This document shows positions 7,150 through 14,858 of a stretch of 64,000 nucleotides of DNA, in pieces. The position numbers and the translations under genes are program-made. How positions within the stretch are numbered: position 1 is the first letter of the stretch; every line of letters starts with the position of its first letter. Below the pieces are notes generated by a model. It worked only from the letters and a program-made list of their open reading frames with translations, did not search any database and had not been told where the DNA came from. The stretch is from Aquibium sp. ELW1220 (GTDB lineage: Bacteria; Pseudomonadota; Alphaproteobacteria; Rhizobiales; Rhizobiaceae): assembly GCF_030398385.1 (NCBI RefSeq), contig NZ_JAOAOQ010000026.1:1-64000 (forward strand), given 5' to 3'.

Positions 7150-7361
7150 GCAGCCGTCCTCTCGGCCCGACCATTGTCGTTGGCAAAGTCATAAACTGCG
7201 GTGCGGCGGTTTGCGGCGAGCCATGCGTCAAGGTCTTCAGGCATGTATCGAACGCTTCCGCCGTTCTTCAAGTAGACAGGGCCGTCGCCGCGCATCCTCG
7301 ATTTGTTCAGCCACGAGACTGATTTTCCAATGCGCGCGGCAGCATCCTTCGTGGTCAGCAT
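7146..7361 (-). CDS. AlpA/Xis-like helix-turn-helix protein
   Basis: A 71-aa MerR-fold (HTH_17) DNA-binding protein typical of excisionases/AlpA activators next to integrases: LTTKDAAARIGKSVSWLNKS, then YLKNGGSVRYMPEDLDAWLA. Start ATG 7361 is favoured by AAGGA seven bases upstream; ATG 7385 in frame is the alternative. It overlaps the methyltransferase start by four bases. It lies 106 bp downstream of int and probably directs excision and/or activates the element. The 106-bp gap has A/T tracts (7460-7487) at the integrase stop, in otherwise GC-rich DNA. Confidence 0.85.
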   Translation of the reverse strand: MLTTKDAAARIGKSVSWLNKSRMRGDGPVYLKNGGSVRYMPEDLDAWLAANRRTAVYDFANDNGRAERTAA

Positions 7362-7467
7362 GAAGCTGTCCTTCCGTGGGTTCATTCAGATGTGGGGTTC
7401 GCTCCGGCGTTGCCGGTTGCACAGCACTATAAAGGTTGCGAGCGCGCCCAGCGGCAAGGGTTTTTTT

Positions 7468-8562
7468 TCAACTTTTTTCCGCGCCTGGTTGGGCCGTGGC
7501 GATCTGCAGCCATTTCCAGCCGGCATACTTGTCGCCGGTCTCGCGAATGTGCGTGTAGCGTTGCAGGCTTGACCAAGACCTGTGACCGGAAACCGAAGCG
7601 GCCTGCGGGATGGTGCGCGCCATCTCAAACAAGCGGGAAACGCCGTCGTGCCGCAAATCGTGAAAGTGCAGGTCGACTATTCCAAGCACCTTGCAAGCAC
7701 GAGTGAACGCAGCCCCGATGGCGTCAGTGCTAAACGGAAAAATCTCCTTGCGTCCCCGCGCCATCGAGTGCGCGATCGCAAGAGCTTCTTCTGGTAGCTC
7801 CACCCAAACATCGTTGCCGGCTTTCTGGCCGGGGTGCTTCATGTCACGAACGAGGATGCGGCTATGTGCGGGATCAAGATCCGACCAAAGGATACGCGTA
7901 ATCTCTTCCATGCGGCGGGTGGAAAAGATCGCGAACGGCACAATCTTGTGCATCGGCGCTGATTGCGGAGCGCGCTCTTGCCGATCGACAAAATGCTGCA
8001 TCAGCAAGTCAAGCTCGAGCAGGGTAGGGCGCCTGTCGCGCTTCGAAGATTTGCTCGTCTTCTCAAGGCGAGTGAGGACGCGTTGCGCCGCCTGCATCTC
8101 TGCGTAGTCCAAGTCGATTCCCCACGCTGCCTTGGCGTCACGGAATATGGCGGCCAGGTGCGAGATGTAGTTCGCGACTGTCTGCGGCTTCCGATCGCCC
8201 GCCAGAAGGTCGTCAGCGAACCCCACGATATCGGCGCTGCGGATCGTACGGCAGTCTTGTGCGGCTATGGGATAGCCCTTGATGCTGCGTAGAACCTGTT
8301 CCTTGGTTCGGCCGATAGTCCGCCGCTCGGAAAGGTACTTGTCGATTGCGTCCGCAAGGGTGGTTTCCGGCTTTTGCAGGGCCTCTATCGCGCCGGGTTT
8401 GTCTAGTTCAGCCTCCCGCCAAGCGGCCCAAGCCTTTGCTTCACGCTCTTTGCTGAACGTTTTGGCTTCCCGCCAAACGATCCGCCCGCCTCGCTTTTTC
8501 ACTATCTGAGCCGTATATCCGTGCGAGCCGTCCTTGCGCTTGCGCGCCGTGATAGTGCCCAT
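7468..8562 (-). CDS. int: Tyrosine-type site-specific integrase, dusA-targeting
   Basis: This 364-aa phage-type tyrosine recombinase integrates and excises the element. It has an N-terminal arm-binding segment (ITARKRKDGSHGYTAQIVKK), a SAM-like core-binding domain (about 70-170) and a C-terminal catalytic domain with Arg in FAIFSTRRMEEI, HDLRHDG, SGHRSW and the Tyr in SLQRYTHIR. Start is ATG 8562; a palindromic operator-like site begins two bases upstream. It is transcribed away from dusA, with the attachment region between them, the arrangement described for dusA-associated integrases. Confidence 0.95.
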   Translation of the reverse strand: MGTITARKRKDGSHGYTAQIVKKRGGRIVWREAKTFSKEREAKAWAAWREAELDKPGAIEALQKPETTLADAIDKYLSERRTIGRTKEQVLRSIKGYPIAAQDCRTIRSADIVGFADDLLAGDRKPQTVANYISHLAAIFRDAKAAWGIDLDYAEMQAAQRVLTRLEKTSKSSKRDRRPTLLELDLLMQHFVDRQERAPQSAPMHKIVPFAIFSTRRMEEITRILWSDLDPAHSRILVRDMKHPGQKAGNDVWVELPEEALAIAHSMARGRKEIFPFSTDAIGAAFTRACKVLGIVDLHFHDLRHDGVSRLFEMARTIPQAASVSGHRSWSSLQRYTHIRETGDKYAGWKWLQIATAQPGAEKS

Positions 8563-8564
8563 GG

Positions 8565-8602
8565 GTACAACATTCTCCCGGAGAGGTACGACATTGTTGT
8601 AC
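8565..8602. promoter_or_regulatory. Operator-like repeats between int and dusA
   Basis: GTACAACATT (8565-8574) recurs as GTACGACATT (8586-8595), and 8586-8602 is a 17-bp palindrome with one mismatched pair (GTACGACA/TGTTGTAC). The right arm also pairs perfectly with 8565-8572. The position on the int start codon suggests binding of a regulator, Xis or Int itself. Confidence 0.55.
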
Positions 8603-8657
8603 TACGGGTTGAAAAACGCCGCAACTGTGGGAAAAAGACTGACACGACAGGAACCAA

Positions 8658-9689
8658 TTGGATAGAGCTAAACCGTTGAATCTGTACGAAAATAGAGCCA
8701 AATCATTGAAACCGGTGTTCGCCGTCGCACCCATGATGGACTGGACGGATCGGCATTGCCGCTTCCTTCACCGGCAGCTGAGCCGGCGGGCGCTGCTCTA
8801 TACGGAGATGGTGGTCGCGGATGCGGTGATCCATGGCGACCGGTCGCGGCTGCTGGGTTTCGATCCGGCGGAGCATCCCGTCGCGCTGCAGCTCGGCGGC
8901 AGCGATCCGGAAAAGCTCGCGGCGGCGGCGCGGGTCGGGGCCGGGTTCGGCTATGACGAGATCAACCTGAACGTCGGTTGCCCGTCCGACAGGGTCCAGT
9001 CCGGCACATTCGGCGCATGCCTGATGAAGTCGCCGGCGCTCGTCGCCGACTGCGTCGACGCGATGAAGCAGGCGGTCCTGATTCCGGTAACGGTCAAATG
9101 CCGGCTCGGCGTCGACGACCAGGACATCGAACCGGCGCTTGACGAACTCGCCGACGGCGTGTTCGCCCGCGGCGCGGACGCCCTGTGGGTCCATGCGCGC
9201 AAGGCCTGGCTGGAAGGGCTCAGCCCCAAGGAAAACCGCGACATCCCGCCGCTCGATTACGATCGGGTGTATCGGCTGAAGGCGCGATATCCCAACTGGT
9301 TCATCGGTTTGAACGGTGGAATAAACTCGCTGGATGAAGCGGCCGCCCATCTCGGCCGCGTGGATGGTGTGATGCTCGGCCGCGCGGCCTATCACACGCC
9401 CGGATTGCTGGCGGGGGTGGACGACCTTCTGACCGGCGGCGAGGCGGGCCATCCGACCTTGGTCGATGTCGTCGAAGCGATGGCCGCCTATGGGCAGCGC
9501 CACATCGCGGCCGGCGGGCGGCTGGCACACGTGACGCGCCACATGGTGGGCCTCTTCCACGGTCGCCCGGGCGCGCGGCGCTACCGGCAGATCCTCTCCA
9601 CCGACGCGACCCGTCCCGGCGCGGGTCCGGATATCCTGCGCGAAGCCTTTGCGGCCGTTGCGGAAGGTCCCTCCAGCGCCGCTGCCTGA
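8658..9689 (+). CDS. dusA: tRNA-dihydrouridine(20/20a) synthase DusA
   Basis: A flavoenzyme that reduces uridine to dihydrouridine in the tRNA D-loop. The 343-aa frame has the TIM-barrel start FAVAPMMDWTDRHCRFLH, the catalytic Cys108 in NVGCPSDRVQSG, KCRLGVDD, WVHARKAWLEGLSPKENRDI and GLNGGI, all diagnostic of DusA. The start is TTG 8658 with AGGA five bases upstream; residues 1-18 are encoded by the attachment region, so the integration event appears to have replaced the native 5' end with element sequence while keeping the gene in frame. Alternative starts (TTG 8676, 8706) exist. Confidence 0.95.
   Translation: MDRAKPLNLYENRAKSLKPVFAVAPMMDWTDRHCRFLHRQLSRRALLYTEMVVADAVIHGDRSRLLGFDPAEHPVALQLGGSDPEKLAAAARVGAGFGYDEINLNVGCPSDRVQSGTFGACLMKSPALVADCVDAMKQAVLIPVTVKCRLGVDDQDIEPALDELADGVFARGADALWVHARKAWLEGLSPKENRDIPPLDYDRVYRLKARYPNWFIGLNGGINSLDEAAAHLGRVDGVMLGRAAYHTPGLLAGVDDLLTGGEAGHPTLVDVVEAMAAYGQRHIAAGGRLAHVTRHMVGLFHGRPGARRYRQILSTDATRPGAGPDILREAFAAVAEGPSSAAA
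8662..8712. other. Attachment-site region (attR side) with two imperfect 21-bp direct repeats
   Basis: ATAGAGC-(T/C)AAA-rich 21-bp blocks at 8662-8682 and 8692-8712 match at 16 or 17 of 21 positions with a 30-bp period. The second runs directly into the conserved dusA coding sequence. They are candidates for integrase core-type sites or a duplicated crossover site; the other junction is outside the window. Confidence 0.5.
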
Positions 9690-9823
9690 TGCCCCGGCGA
9701 CACCCCGCCGGTTGAGAAGCCGCGACGACCTTGCGCGATCTGCGGGAGCGGGAACCAGTCGTTAAGGAAAATCGGCAACCCTAGGACGACTCGGATTTGC
9801 GGGTGGGCTTTGAAGGGGAACCG

Positions 9824-11731
9824 ATGGCTTCGCTGAACACGAAGATCACGGGCGGCGTCGCGCTGTCCGGACTTGTCTGCGCCTTGACGGCGGGAACCGG
9901 CGTCTATGTCGCCAGGAATCTCGGCGGCGAACTGAACAGTGCGCTGCAGTCGGCCGAGGTGCTGCGGCATCACATGCAGGCGGATATGATGCATGACGCG
10001 CTGCGCGGCGACGTGGTCTCCGCCATCCAGGCCTCCTCCATCAGCATCGGCTTCGACGCCAAGGAGATCAAGCAGGAGTTCCTCGAACATTCTGCCACCT
10101 TCACGGAGTCGATCGAAACCGCGCGACGTCTGGCAACCGATCCGGAAGCGATCGCGGCGCTCGACCATGTCACGGAGCCGCTGAAGGCCTACCAGGAACT
10201 CGCCGCGAAGATCTTCGACGAGACCGGACGGTCGAATTTCGGCGCGCAGGAAATGTATCCGGCCTTCAAGGCGCAGTTCGATACGCTCGAGACCGCCATG
10301 GAAGAGGCCTACGACAAGATCCAGGCCGCCGCGGACCGCGAGGCGCAGGGCGCGGTCGAGGGCGCGGCAATCGGCCAGTACACCATGCTGGGGCTGCTCG
10401 CGCTCGGCATCCTCCTGTGCGGCGCCATCGTGGTGATGTCGCGCCGCCAGGTCGTCAAGCCTCTGCTGGAGGTGACGGGGGTGCTGGAACGACTGTCGCG
10501 GGGCGACCTCTCGGCGCAGCCGCCGAAGGCGCAGCGCAGCGACGAGATCGGCAAGATGAACCATGCGCTCGACGCCTTCCACAAGGCCGTCGTGGCGCGC
10601 CAGGCCGAGCTTCAGGCCGCCGACCAGCGCGAGGCGCTGGAGGCGGAACGGGCGCGCAACGAACAGCTTCGGGCGGAATCCGAACAGGCCCAGACGCAGG
10701 TCGTCTCCACCATCGCGAACGGGCTGGCCAGCCTGTCGCGGGGCGACTTCACGGTGCGGCTCGACCAGGCCTTCCCGAGCTCCTACGAGAAGCTTCGCCA
10801 CGATTTCAACGCGACTGTCGGCTCGCTGTCCGAGACGATCGCGGCGATCCTCGCCTCGGTGGCCGCGATCCGCAGCAGCTCCGGCGAGATCTCCCGCGCC
10901 GCCGACGACCTGTCGCTGCGCACGCAGCAGCAGGCGAGCGGCTTGGAGGAAGCGGCCGCGGCGATCGGCGAGATCACCGAAACCGTCAACCGCACGTCCT
11001 CCGGCGCCCAGCAGGCGCACGACTCCGTGCGCAGCGCCAACAGTGAGGTCGACCGCAGCGGCGACATCGTCCGCCAGGCCATCGAGGCCATGAGCGGCAT
11101 CGAGAAGTCGTCGGGCTCCATCGGCCAGATCATCGGCGTGATCGACGAGATCGCCTTCCAGACCAACCTGCTGGCGCTGAACGCGGGTGTCGAAGCGGCC
11201 CGGGCCGGCGAGGCGGGGCGCGGCTTCGCCGTCGTCGCCCAGGAAGTGCGTGCGCTTGCCCAGCGCTCGGCGGAAGCCGCCAAGGAGATCAAGTCGCTGA
11301 TTTCGTCGTCGACCGAGCAGGTCAACCGCGGCGTCGACTTCGTCGGCGAGACCGGCCAGGCGCTGACGCGCATCGCCGAGCAGGTCCGCAAGGTCAACGG
11401 CATCGTTTCCGACATCGCCTCTTCGGCCCGCGAGCAGGCGAGCGGCATCGGCGAGATCAACACCACCGTCGACCAGATGGACAAGGTGACCCAGCAGAAC
11501 GCTGCCATGGTGGAAGAGACGACGGCCGCGAGCCACCAGCTGGCACGCGAGGCCGAACAGCTTGCCGCGCTGGTCGGGCGCTTCCGCATCTCCGGCCAGG
11601 GCTCGGCATCCTCCGGGGCATCTGCGCCGCGTGGTGGGAGACCTGCGGTCAGTGTCTCCTATACGTCCGACGGCAACGCCGCCCGCAAGGTGCAGGTCGA
11701 GCAGGATGCCGACGAGTGGGAAGAGTTCTGA
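9824..11731 (+). CDS. Methyl-accepting chemotaxis protein
   Basis: A 635-aa transmembrane chemoreceptor that signals to the CheA kinase. It has a TM segment at about 8-28, a ~160-residue helical periplasmic sensor, TM2 ([18 protein letters not shown]), HAMP-type helices repeated around 210-330, and a cytoplasmic hairpin with the tip [20 protein letters not shown]. The C-terminus ends DEWEEF, which resembles the CheR/CheB-tethering pentapeptide (x-W-x-x-F). ATG 9824 follows AAGGGG. It is monocistronic and closed by a strong terminator. The ligand is unknown; no Cache or PAS domain is evident. Confidence 0.93.
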   Translation: MASLNTKITGGVALSGLVCALTAGTGVYVARNLGGELNSALQSAEVLRHHMQADMMHDALRGDVVSAIQASSISIGFDAKEIKQEFLEHSATFTESIETARRLATDPEAIAALDHVTEPLKAYQELAAKIFDETGRSNFGAQEMYPAFKAQFDTLETAMEEAYDKIQAAADREAQGAVEGAAIGQYTMLGLLALGILLCGAIVVMSRRQVVKPLLEVTGVLERLSRGDLSAQPPKAQRSDEIGKMNHALDAFHKAVVARQAELQAADQREALEAERARNEQLRAESEQAQTQVVSTIANGLASLSRGDFTVRLDQAFPSSYEKLRHDFNATVGSLSETIAAILASVAAIRSSSGEISRAADDLSLRTQQQASGLEEAAAAIGEITETVNRTSSGAQQAHDSVRSANSEVDRSGDIVRQAIEAMSGIEKSSGSIGQIIGVIDEIAFQTNLLALNAGVEAARAGEAGRGFAVVAQEVRALAQRSAEAAKEIKSLISSSTEQVNRGVDFVGETGQALTRIAEQVRKVNGIVSDIASSAREQASGIGEINTTVDQMDKVTQQNAAMVEETTAASHQLAREAEQLAALVGRFRISGQGSASSGASAPRGGRPAVSVSYTSDGNAARKVQVEQDADEWEEF

Positions 11732-11762
11732 CCGACTTCCGCTGCGACCAGTACATGTCATC

Positions 11763-11793
11763 GGCCGGGCCCAGAGCCCGGCCGTTTCGTTTT
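11763..11793 (+). terminator. Rho-independent terminator after the chemoreceptor gene
   Basis: GGCCGGGC and GCCCGGCC form a perfect 8-bp stem with a five-base loop, followed by GTTTCGTTTT. Confidence 0.85.
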
Positions 11794-11892
11794 GCGCCCA
11801 TTCCATCGACCGCGGCGCCTGTCCCGAACCGCAGACGACGCGGTTTACATCCGCGAGCTGACCCGCTAGCCAGCCGGTCGAGAGGGCCTTGC

Positions 11893-12726
11893 ATGCTTCC
11901 GACCGAAATGCCGATGGGCGAGATCGCCAGTTTCGCCGCAGGCGTCGCCGTGGCAGGCGCCGTGTCCGGCGTGTTGGCAGGGGTGTTCGGCATCGGCGGC
12001 GGGGCCGTGCTGGTTCCCGTCTTCTATCAGGTCATGACATCGCTCGGCGTCGACGAGGCCGTGCGGATGCATGTCGCGGTGGCCTCGTCGCTCGCCATCA
12101 TCGTGCCGACCTCGCTGCGTTCGTTCCAGGGGCACCACGCCCGCGGCGTCGTCGACATGGCGCTGCTGCGCAGCTTCCTGATACCGGTACCGCTCGGCGT
12201 CCTCGTCGCCACGATGATCGCCGCATCGATCTCCAGCGACGGGCTGCGGCTGATCTTCGCCATCATCGCGCTTGCCGTCGGCCTGCGTCTCGCCTTCAAC
12301 CGCGAGTCCTGGCGGCTGGGGACGGAGATACCGGGAAACCCTTGGCGCGCGGCGATCGGCTTCGTCATCGGGCTTTTGTCGACCCTGATGGGCATCGGCG
12401 GCGGCGTTATGAACAACACCTTCATGTCGCTGTTCGGGCGGCCGATGCACCAGGCGGTCGCCACGTCGGCCGGCGTCGGCGTGCTGATCGCGATACCCGG
12501 GACGATCGGCTACATCTGGGCCGGCTGGGGCGATCCGCGACTGCCGGTGGCCTCGACCGGCTACGTCAACTGGATCGCGGTTGCGCTGATCCTGCCGATC
12601 ACGCTTCTGGTGACGCCTTTCGGCGTCAAGCTCGCGCATGCGATGAAGAAACGGCACCTCGAGATCGCCTTCGGCGCGTTCCTGCTCTTCGTGTCGGCCC
12701 GATTCTTCTGGAGCCTATACGGCTGA
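11893..12726 (+). CDS. TauE/SafE-family sulfite/anion exporter
   Basis: A 277-aa inner-membrane protein with about eight TM segments and the duplicated TauE/SafE signature: GVLAGVFGIGGGAVLVPVF in the first half and LLSTLMGIGGGVMNNTFM in the second. Family members export sulfite, sulfoacetate or related small organosulfur anions; the substrate here is not deducible. ATG 11893 is preceded by GAGAGGG; ATG 11908 is an alternative. It is convergent with the protease/DUF1289 pair, separated by seven bases, and not in an operon. Confidence 0.9.
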   Translation: MLPTEMPMGEIASFAAGVAVAGAVSGVLAGVFGIGGGAVLVPVFYQVMTSLGVDEAVRMHVAVASSLAIIVPTSLRSFQGHHARGVVDMALLRSFLIPVPLGVLVATMIAASISSDGLRLIFAIIALAVGLRLAFNRESWRLGTEIPGNPWRAAIGFVIGLLSTLMGIGGGVMNNTFMSLFGRPMHQAVATSAGVGVLIAIPGTIGYIWAGWGDPRLPVASTGYVNWIAVALILPITLLVTPFGVKLAHAMKKRHLEIAFGAFLLFVSARFFWSLYG

Positions 12727-12733
12727 TCCCCGC

Positions 12734-13435
12734 TCAGTCGCGCAGGATCATGACGTCGCGGCGCACGTCGAAGCCGGACAGCGAGCCGATGAAGTTCATG
12801 CCGAGCAGGCTCTGGCCGAGCGAGCCCGGCGCGGCGACGAGAACCGGCAGGCGGCGGCGCACGATCGAACCCACTCCGATCTCGTCGACCGTCGCGCGCG
12901 CCGCCCGCGCCACGCCGTTGGCCGTCGAAATGGGAATGCCGTAGTCCAGCGCCTGCGGATCGATGCCGACGCGCTGCGCATCCTCGGCCGACAGGACGGT
13001 GGACGTGGCGCCGGTATCGACGATGAAGTCGACCGGGACGCCGTCGACGACGGCCCTCGCGCCGAAATGGCCGTTGGAGAGCATGTCGAGGCGGACGGCC
13101 GCGTCGGCATCGCCGAAGGTCATCGACAGCGGGCTGCCGGGCACGAGGCCAGCGGTGACGCGATGCGCGACGTCCTGGAGTTCGTAGCGGTACTGGTAGC
13201 CGCCGACGAGGACGAGCAGGACGACGAGCCAGCCGGCCGCCATCTTGAGGCTGCTGCCCAGGCGCGCTCTGGAAAAGACCACGCCAGCCCCGATGACCAG
13301 CGCCAACGCAGAGAGCTGGATGATGCTGGCGAAGGCATCGCTCTGGACGCCCATCACCGTGCCCGCGTCATGGTTGATCACCAGCAGGATCAGGCCGCCG
13401 ACGATGATCACCATGGCGATCCAGAACAGTCGCAT
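12734..13435 (-). CDS. Membrane-anchored retropepsin-like aspartic protease (TIGR02281 type)
   Basis: A 233-aa protein with two or three N-terminal TM helices (LFWIAMVIIVGGLILLVINH and following) and a C-terminal single-lobe aspartic protease domain bearing the catalytic motif VDTGATSTVLS and the second conserved block ISTANGVARAARATVDEIGV. It probably functions as a homodimer facing the periplasm. The substrate is unknown. The start overlaps the stop of the DUF1289 gene by one base, so the two are co-translated, a pairing common in rhizobia. Confidence 0.88.
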   Translation of the reverse strand: MRLFWIAMVIIVGGLILLVINHDAGTVMGVQSDAFASIIQLSALALVIGAGVVFSRARLGSSLKMAAGWLVVLLVLVGGYQYRYELQDVAHRVTAGLVPGSPLSMTFGDADAAVRLDMLSNGHFGARAVVDGVPVDFIVDTGATSTVLSAEDAQRVGIDPQALDYGIPISTANGVARAARATVDEIGVGSIVRRRLPVLVAAPGSLGQSLLGMNFIGSLSGFDVRRDVMILRD

Positions 13436-13674
13436 CAGTCGGTCTCCGCCGTTCCGCGCTCGCGCGCCATGCGTGTCCGCCGCGTCTCGCGGCGCGGGCG
13501 GCGCTCCACCGTTTCCAGCCGGGCGGGGAGTTCGGCCATCACCGCGCGGCGCTCCGCCGGCGCCATGGCGATCCAGCGACCGATCTCCACCTGCGTGCGG
13601 CCGCAGCCGAAGCAGTAGCCGGTCGTCCGATCGATCGAACAGACGAGGATGCAGGGGGATTCGATCGCGCTCAT
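13435..13674 (-). CDS. DUF1289 domain protein
   Basis: A 79-aa cysteine-containing protein: SPCILVCSIDRTTGYCFGCG contains four Cys in the DUF1289 pattern (C-x3-C-x8-C-x2-C), probably a small metal- or iron-sulfur-binding motif, followed by a helical RW-rich segment (EIGRWIAMAPAERRAVM). Function unknown. ATG 13674; the downstream protease overlaps its stop codon. Confidence 0.9.
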   Translation of the reverse strand: MSAIESPCILVCSIDRTTGYCFGCGRTQVEIGRWIAMAPAERRAVMAELPARLETVERRPRRETRRTRMARERGTAETD

Positions 13675-13843
13675 GTTGTCCTTCCGGCCATGGCTTCAGA
13701 TGGTGGAATGCCGGCCCCCGTGCAAGGGAACGGCGCCCGCGTCCTCATGACAAGATCGTAACCGTTGTGGTGGCCGCCGCATCGGTCTATTTCCGCCCAC
13801 GAATGGCCTGCGTTGCGGGCGAGCTCCTCGAACGGATGACGCG

Positions 13844-14833
13844 ATGACCACCGGACTGCCCTTCGACGACTACCGTGCGCTCCTGGCGCGTCTTCCGGGA
13901 CCCGACGAGGCGGCTGGCGCGGCCGCGCGGCGGCGCCTGGCGCGGATCGCGCCGGACAACGGGCTCGGCCCGCTCGGCGACCTCGCCGTCTGGCTGGCCG
14001 ACTGGAGCGGCCGCACGCCGCCGTCGGTGAACCGGCCGCAACTCGTCGTCTTTGCCGGCAATCATGGCGTGGCGCGGCATGGCGCGACGCTTCGGCCGGC
14101 CTCGGCCACCGCCGCGATCGTCGAGCACTGCGCGGCCGGCGGCATGCCGGTGAACCAGATCTGCGTTGCCAACGATGTCGGGCTGAGGGTCTACGACCTC
14201 GCCCTCGACATGCCGACGGGCGACATCAGCACCGGTCCGGCGCTGGACGAGCGCGGCTGTGCGGCGACCATGGCCTTCGGCATGGAAGCGACGGCGGGCG
14301 GCACGGACCTGCTTTGCATCGGTTCCGTCGGCGTCGGCGGCGAGATCGCCGCGGCCGCGGTGCTCGCCGCGATGGCGGGAGGCAAGGCCAGCGACTGGAC
14401 GGCCGGCGCGGACGCGCTTGCGGGCGAACGCGCGGCCCTGGCCGACCAGGCGCTCGCCACGCATCGCGGCCACCTCGCCGATCCGCTGGAGGCGATGCGG
14501 CGACTGGGCGGGCGGGAGATCGCGGCGATCGCCGGCGCCATCCTCGCCGCGCGGGCGCAGACGATCCCCGTTCTGCTCGACGGCGACCAGGCGCTTGCTG
14601 CGGCAAGCCTGCTCCTTGCTGCAAACCCCGCCGCGCTCGATCACTGCCGGCTGGCGGCGCAGCCGGCGGATCCGGTTCTTGCGAAGGCGGCCGAGCGGCT
14701 CGGTCTTCGCGCGGTGCTGACGCTCGACGTCGATCTCACCGAAGGCGCCGCGGCGGCGCTGGCGGTGGCGAGCGTGCGGGCGGCGGCACTCTGTCTCGCC
14801 AATGTCCAGCCGCTGCCGGTCGCGCTCCAGTAG
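13844..14833 (+). CDS. cobT: Nicotinate-nucleotide--dimethylbenzimidazole phosphoribosyltransferase
   Basis: A cytosolic enzyme of the cobalamin lower-ligand pathway that makes alpha-ribazole phosphate from nicotinate mononucleotide and dimethylbenzimidazole. The 329-aa length is typical. Family motifs are LVVFAGNHGVARHGAT, AAGGMPVNQIC, GDISTGPALDE, CIGSVGVGGEIAAAA and the catalytic Glu region near the C-terminus (LDVDLTEGAAAALAV). ATG 13844 follows the sequence GGATGACGCG. It is divergent from DUF1289; the cobS partner often found beside it is absent, and no cobalamin riboswitch is seen in the 169-bp upstream gap. Confidence 0.92.
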   Translation: MTTGLPFDDYRALLARLPGPDEAAGAAARRRLARIAPDNGLGPLGDLAVWLADWSGRTPPSVNRPQLVVFAGNHGVARHGATLRPASATAAIVEHCAAGGMPVNQICVANDVGLRVYDLALDMPTGDISTGPALDERGCAATMAFGMEATAGGTDLLCIGSVGVGGEIAAAAVLAAMAGGKASDWTAGADALAGERAALADQALATHRGHLADPLEAMRRLGGREIAAIAGAILAARAQTIPVLLDGDQALAAASLLLAANPAALDHCRLAAQPADPVLAKAAERLGLRAVLTLDVDLTEGAAAALAVASVRAAALCLANVQPLPVALQ

Positions 14834-14858
14834 CCGACGGGTGGCGGCAGCTCCGGCT

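Larger units (their letters stand above)
1..8716. mobile_element. Right (integrase) end of a phage-like/satellite element integrated at dusA
   Basis: All recognisable genes from the left edge to the integrase lie on the minus strand and form integration, replication and head-morphogenesis modules. The integrase gene abuts the 5' end of dusA, a documented target of tyrosine integrases. The visible order is int, AlpA-like, adenine methyltransferase, RepA-like ATPase, small unknowns, portal, protease, capsid. No repressor, lysis or tail gene is visible and no terminase precedes the portal, so a capsid-forming satellite or a degraded prophage are both possible. The left junction lies outside the window. 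Confidence 0.85.

Noticed and set aside
9581-11806. 741-codon open frame on the minus strand opposite the chemoreceptor gene
   Set aside because: It is an artefact of high GC third positions: Arg/Gly/Asp-rich, no motif, no ribosome-binding site, and the plus strand encodes a clear receptor.
13675-13843. Cobalamin riboswitch before cobT
   Set aside because: The 169-bp gap is short and has no B12-box-like sequence that I can find.
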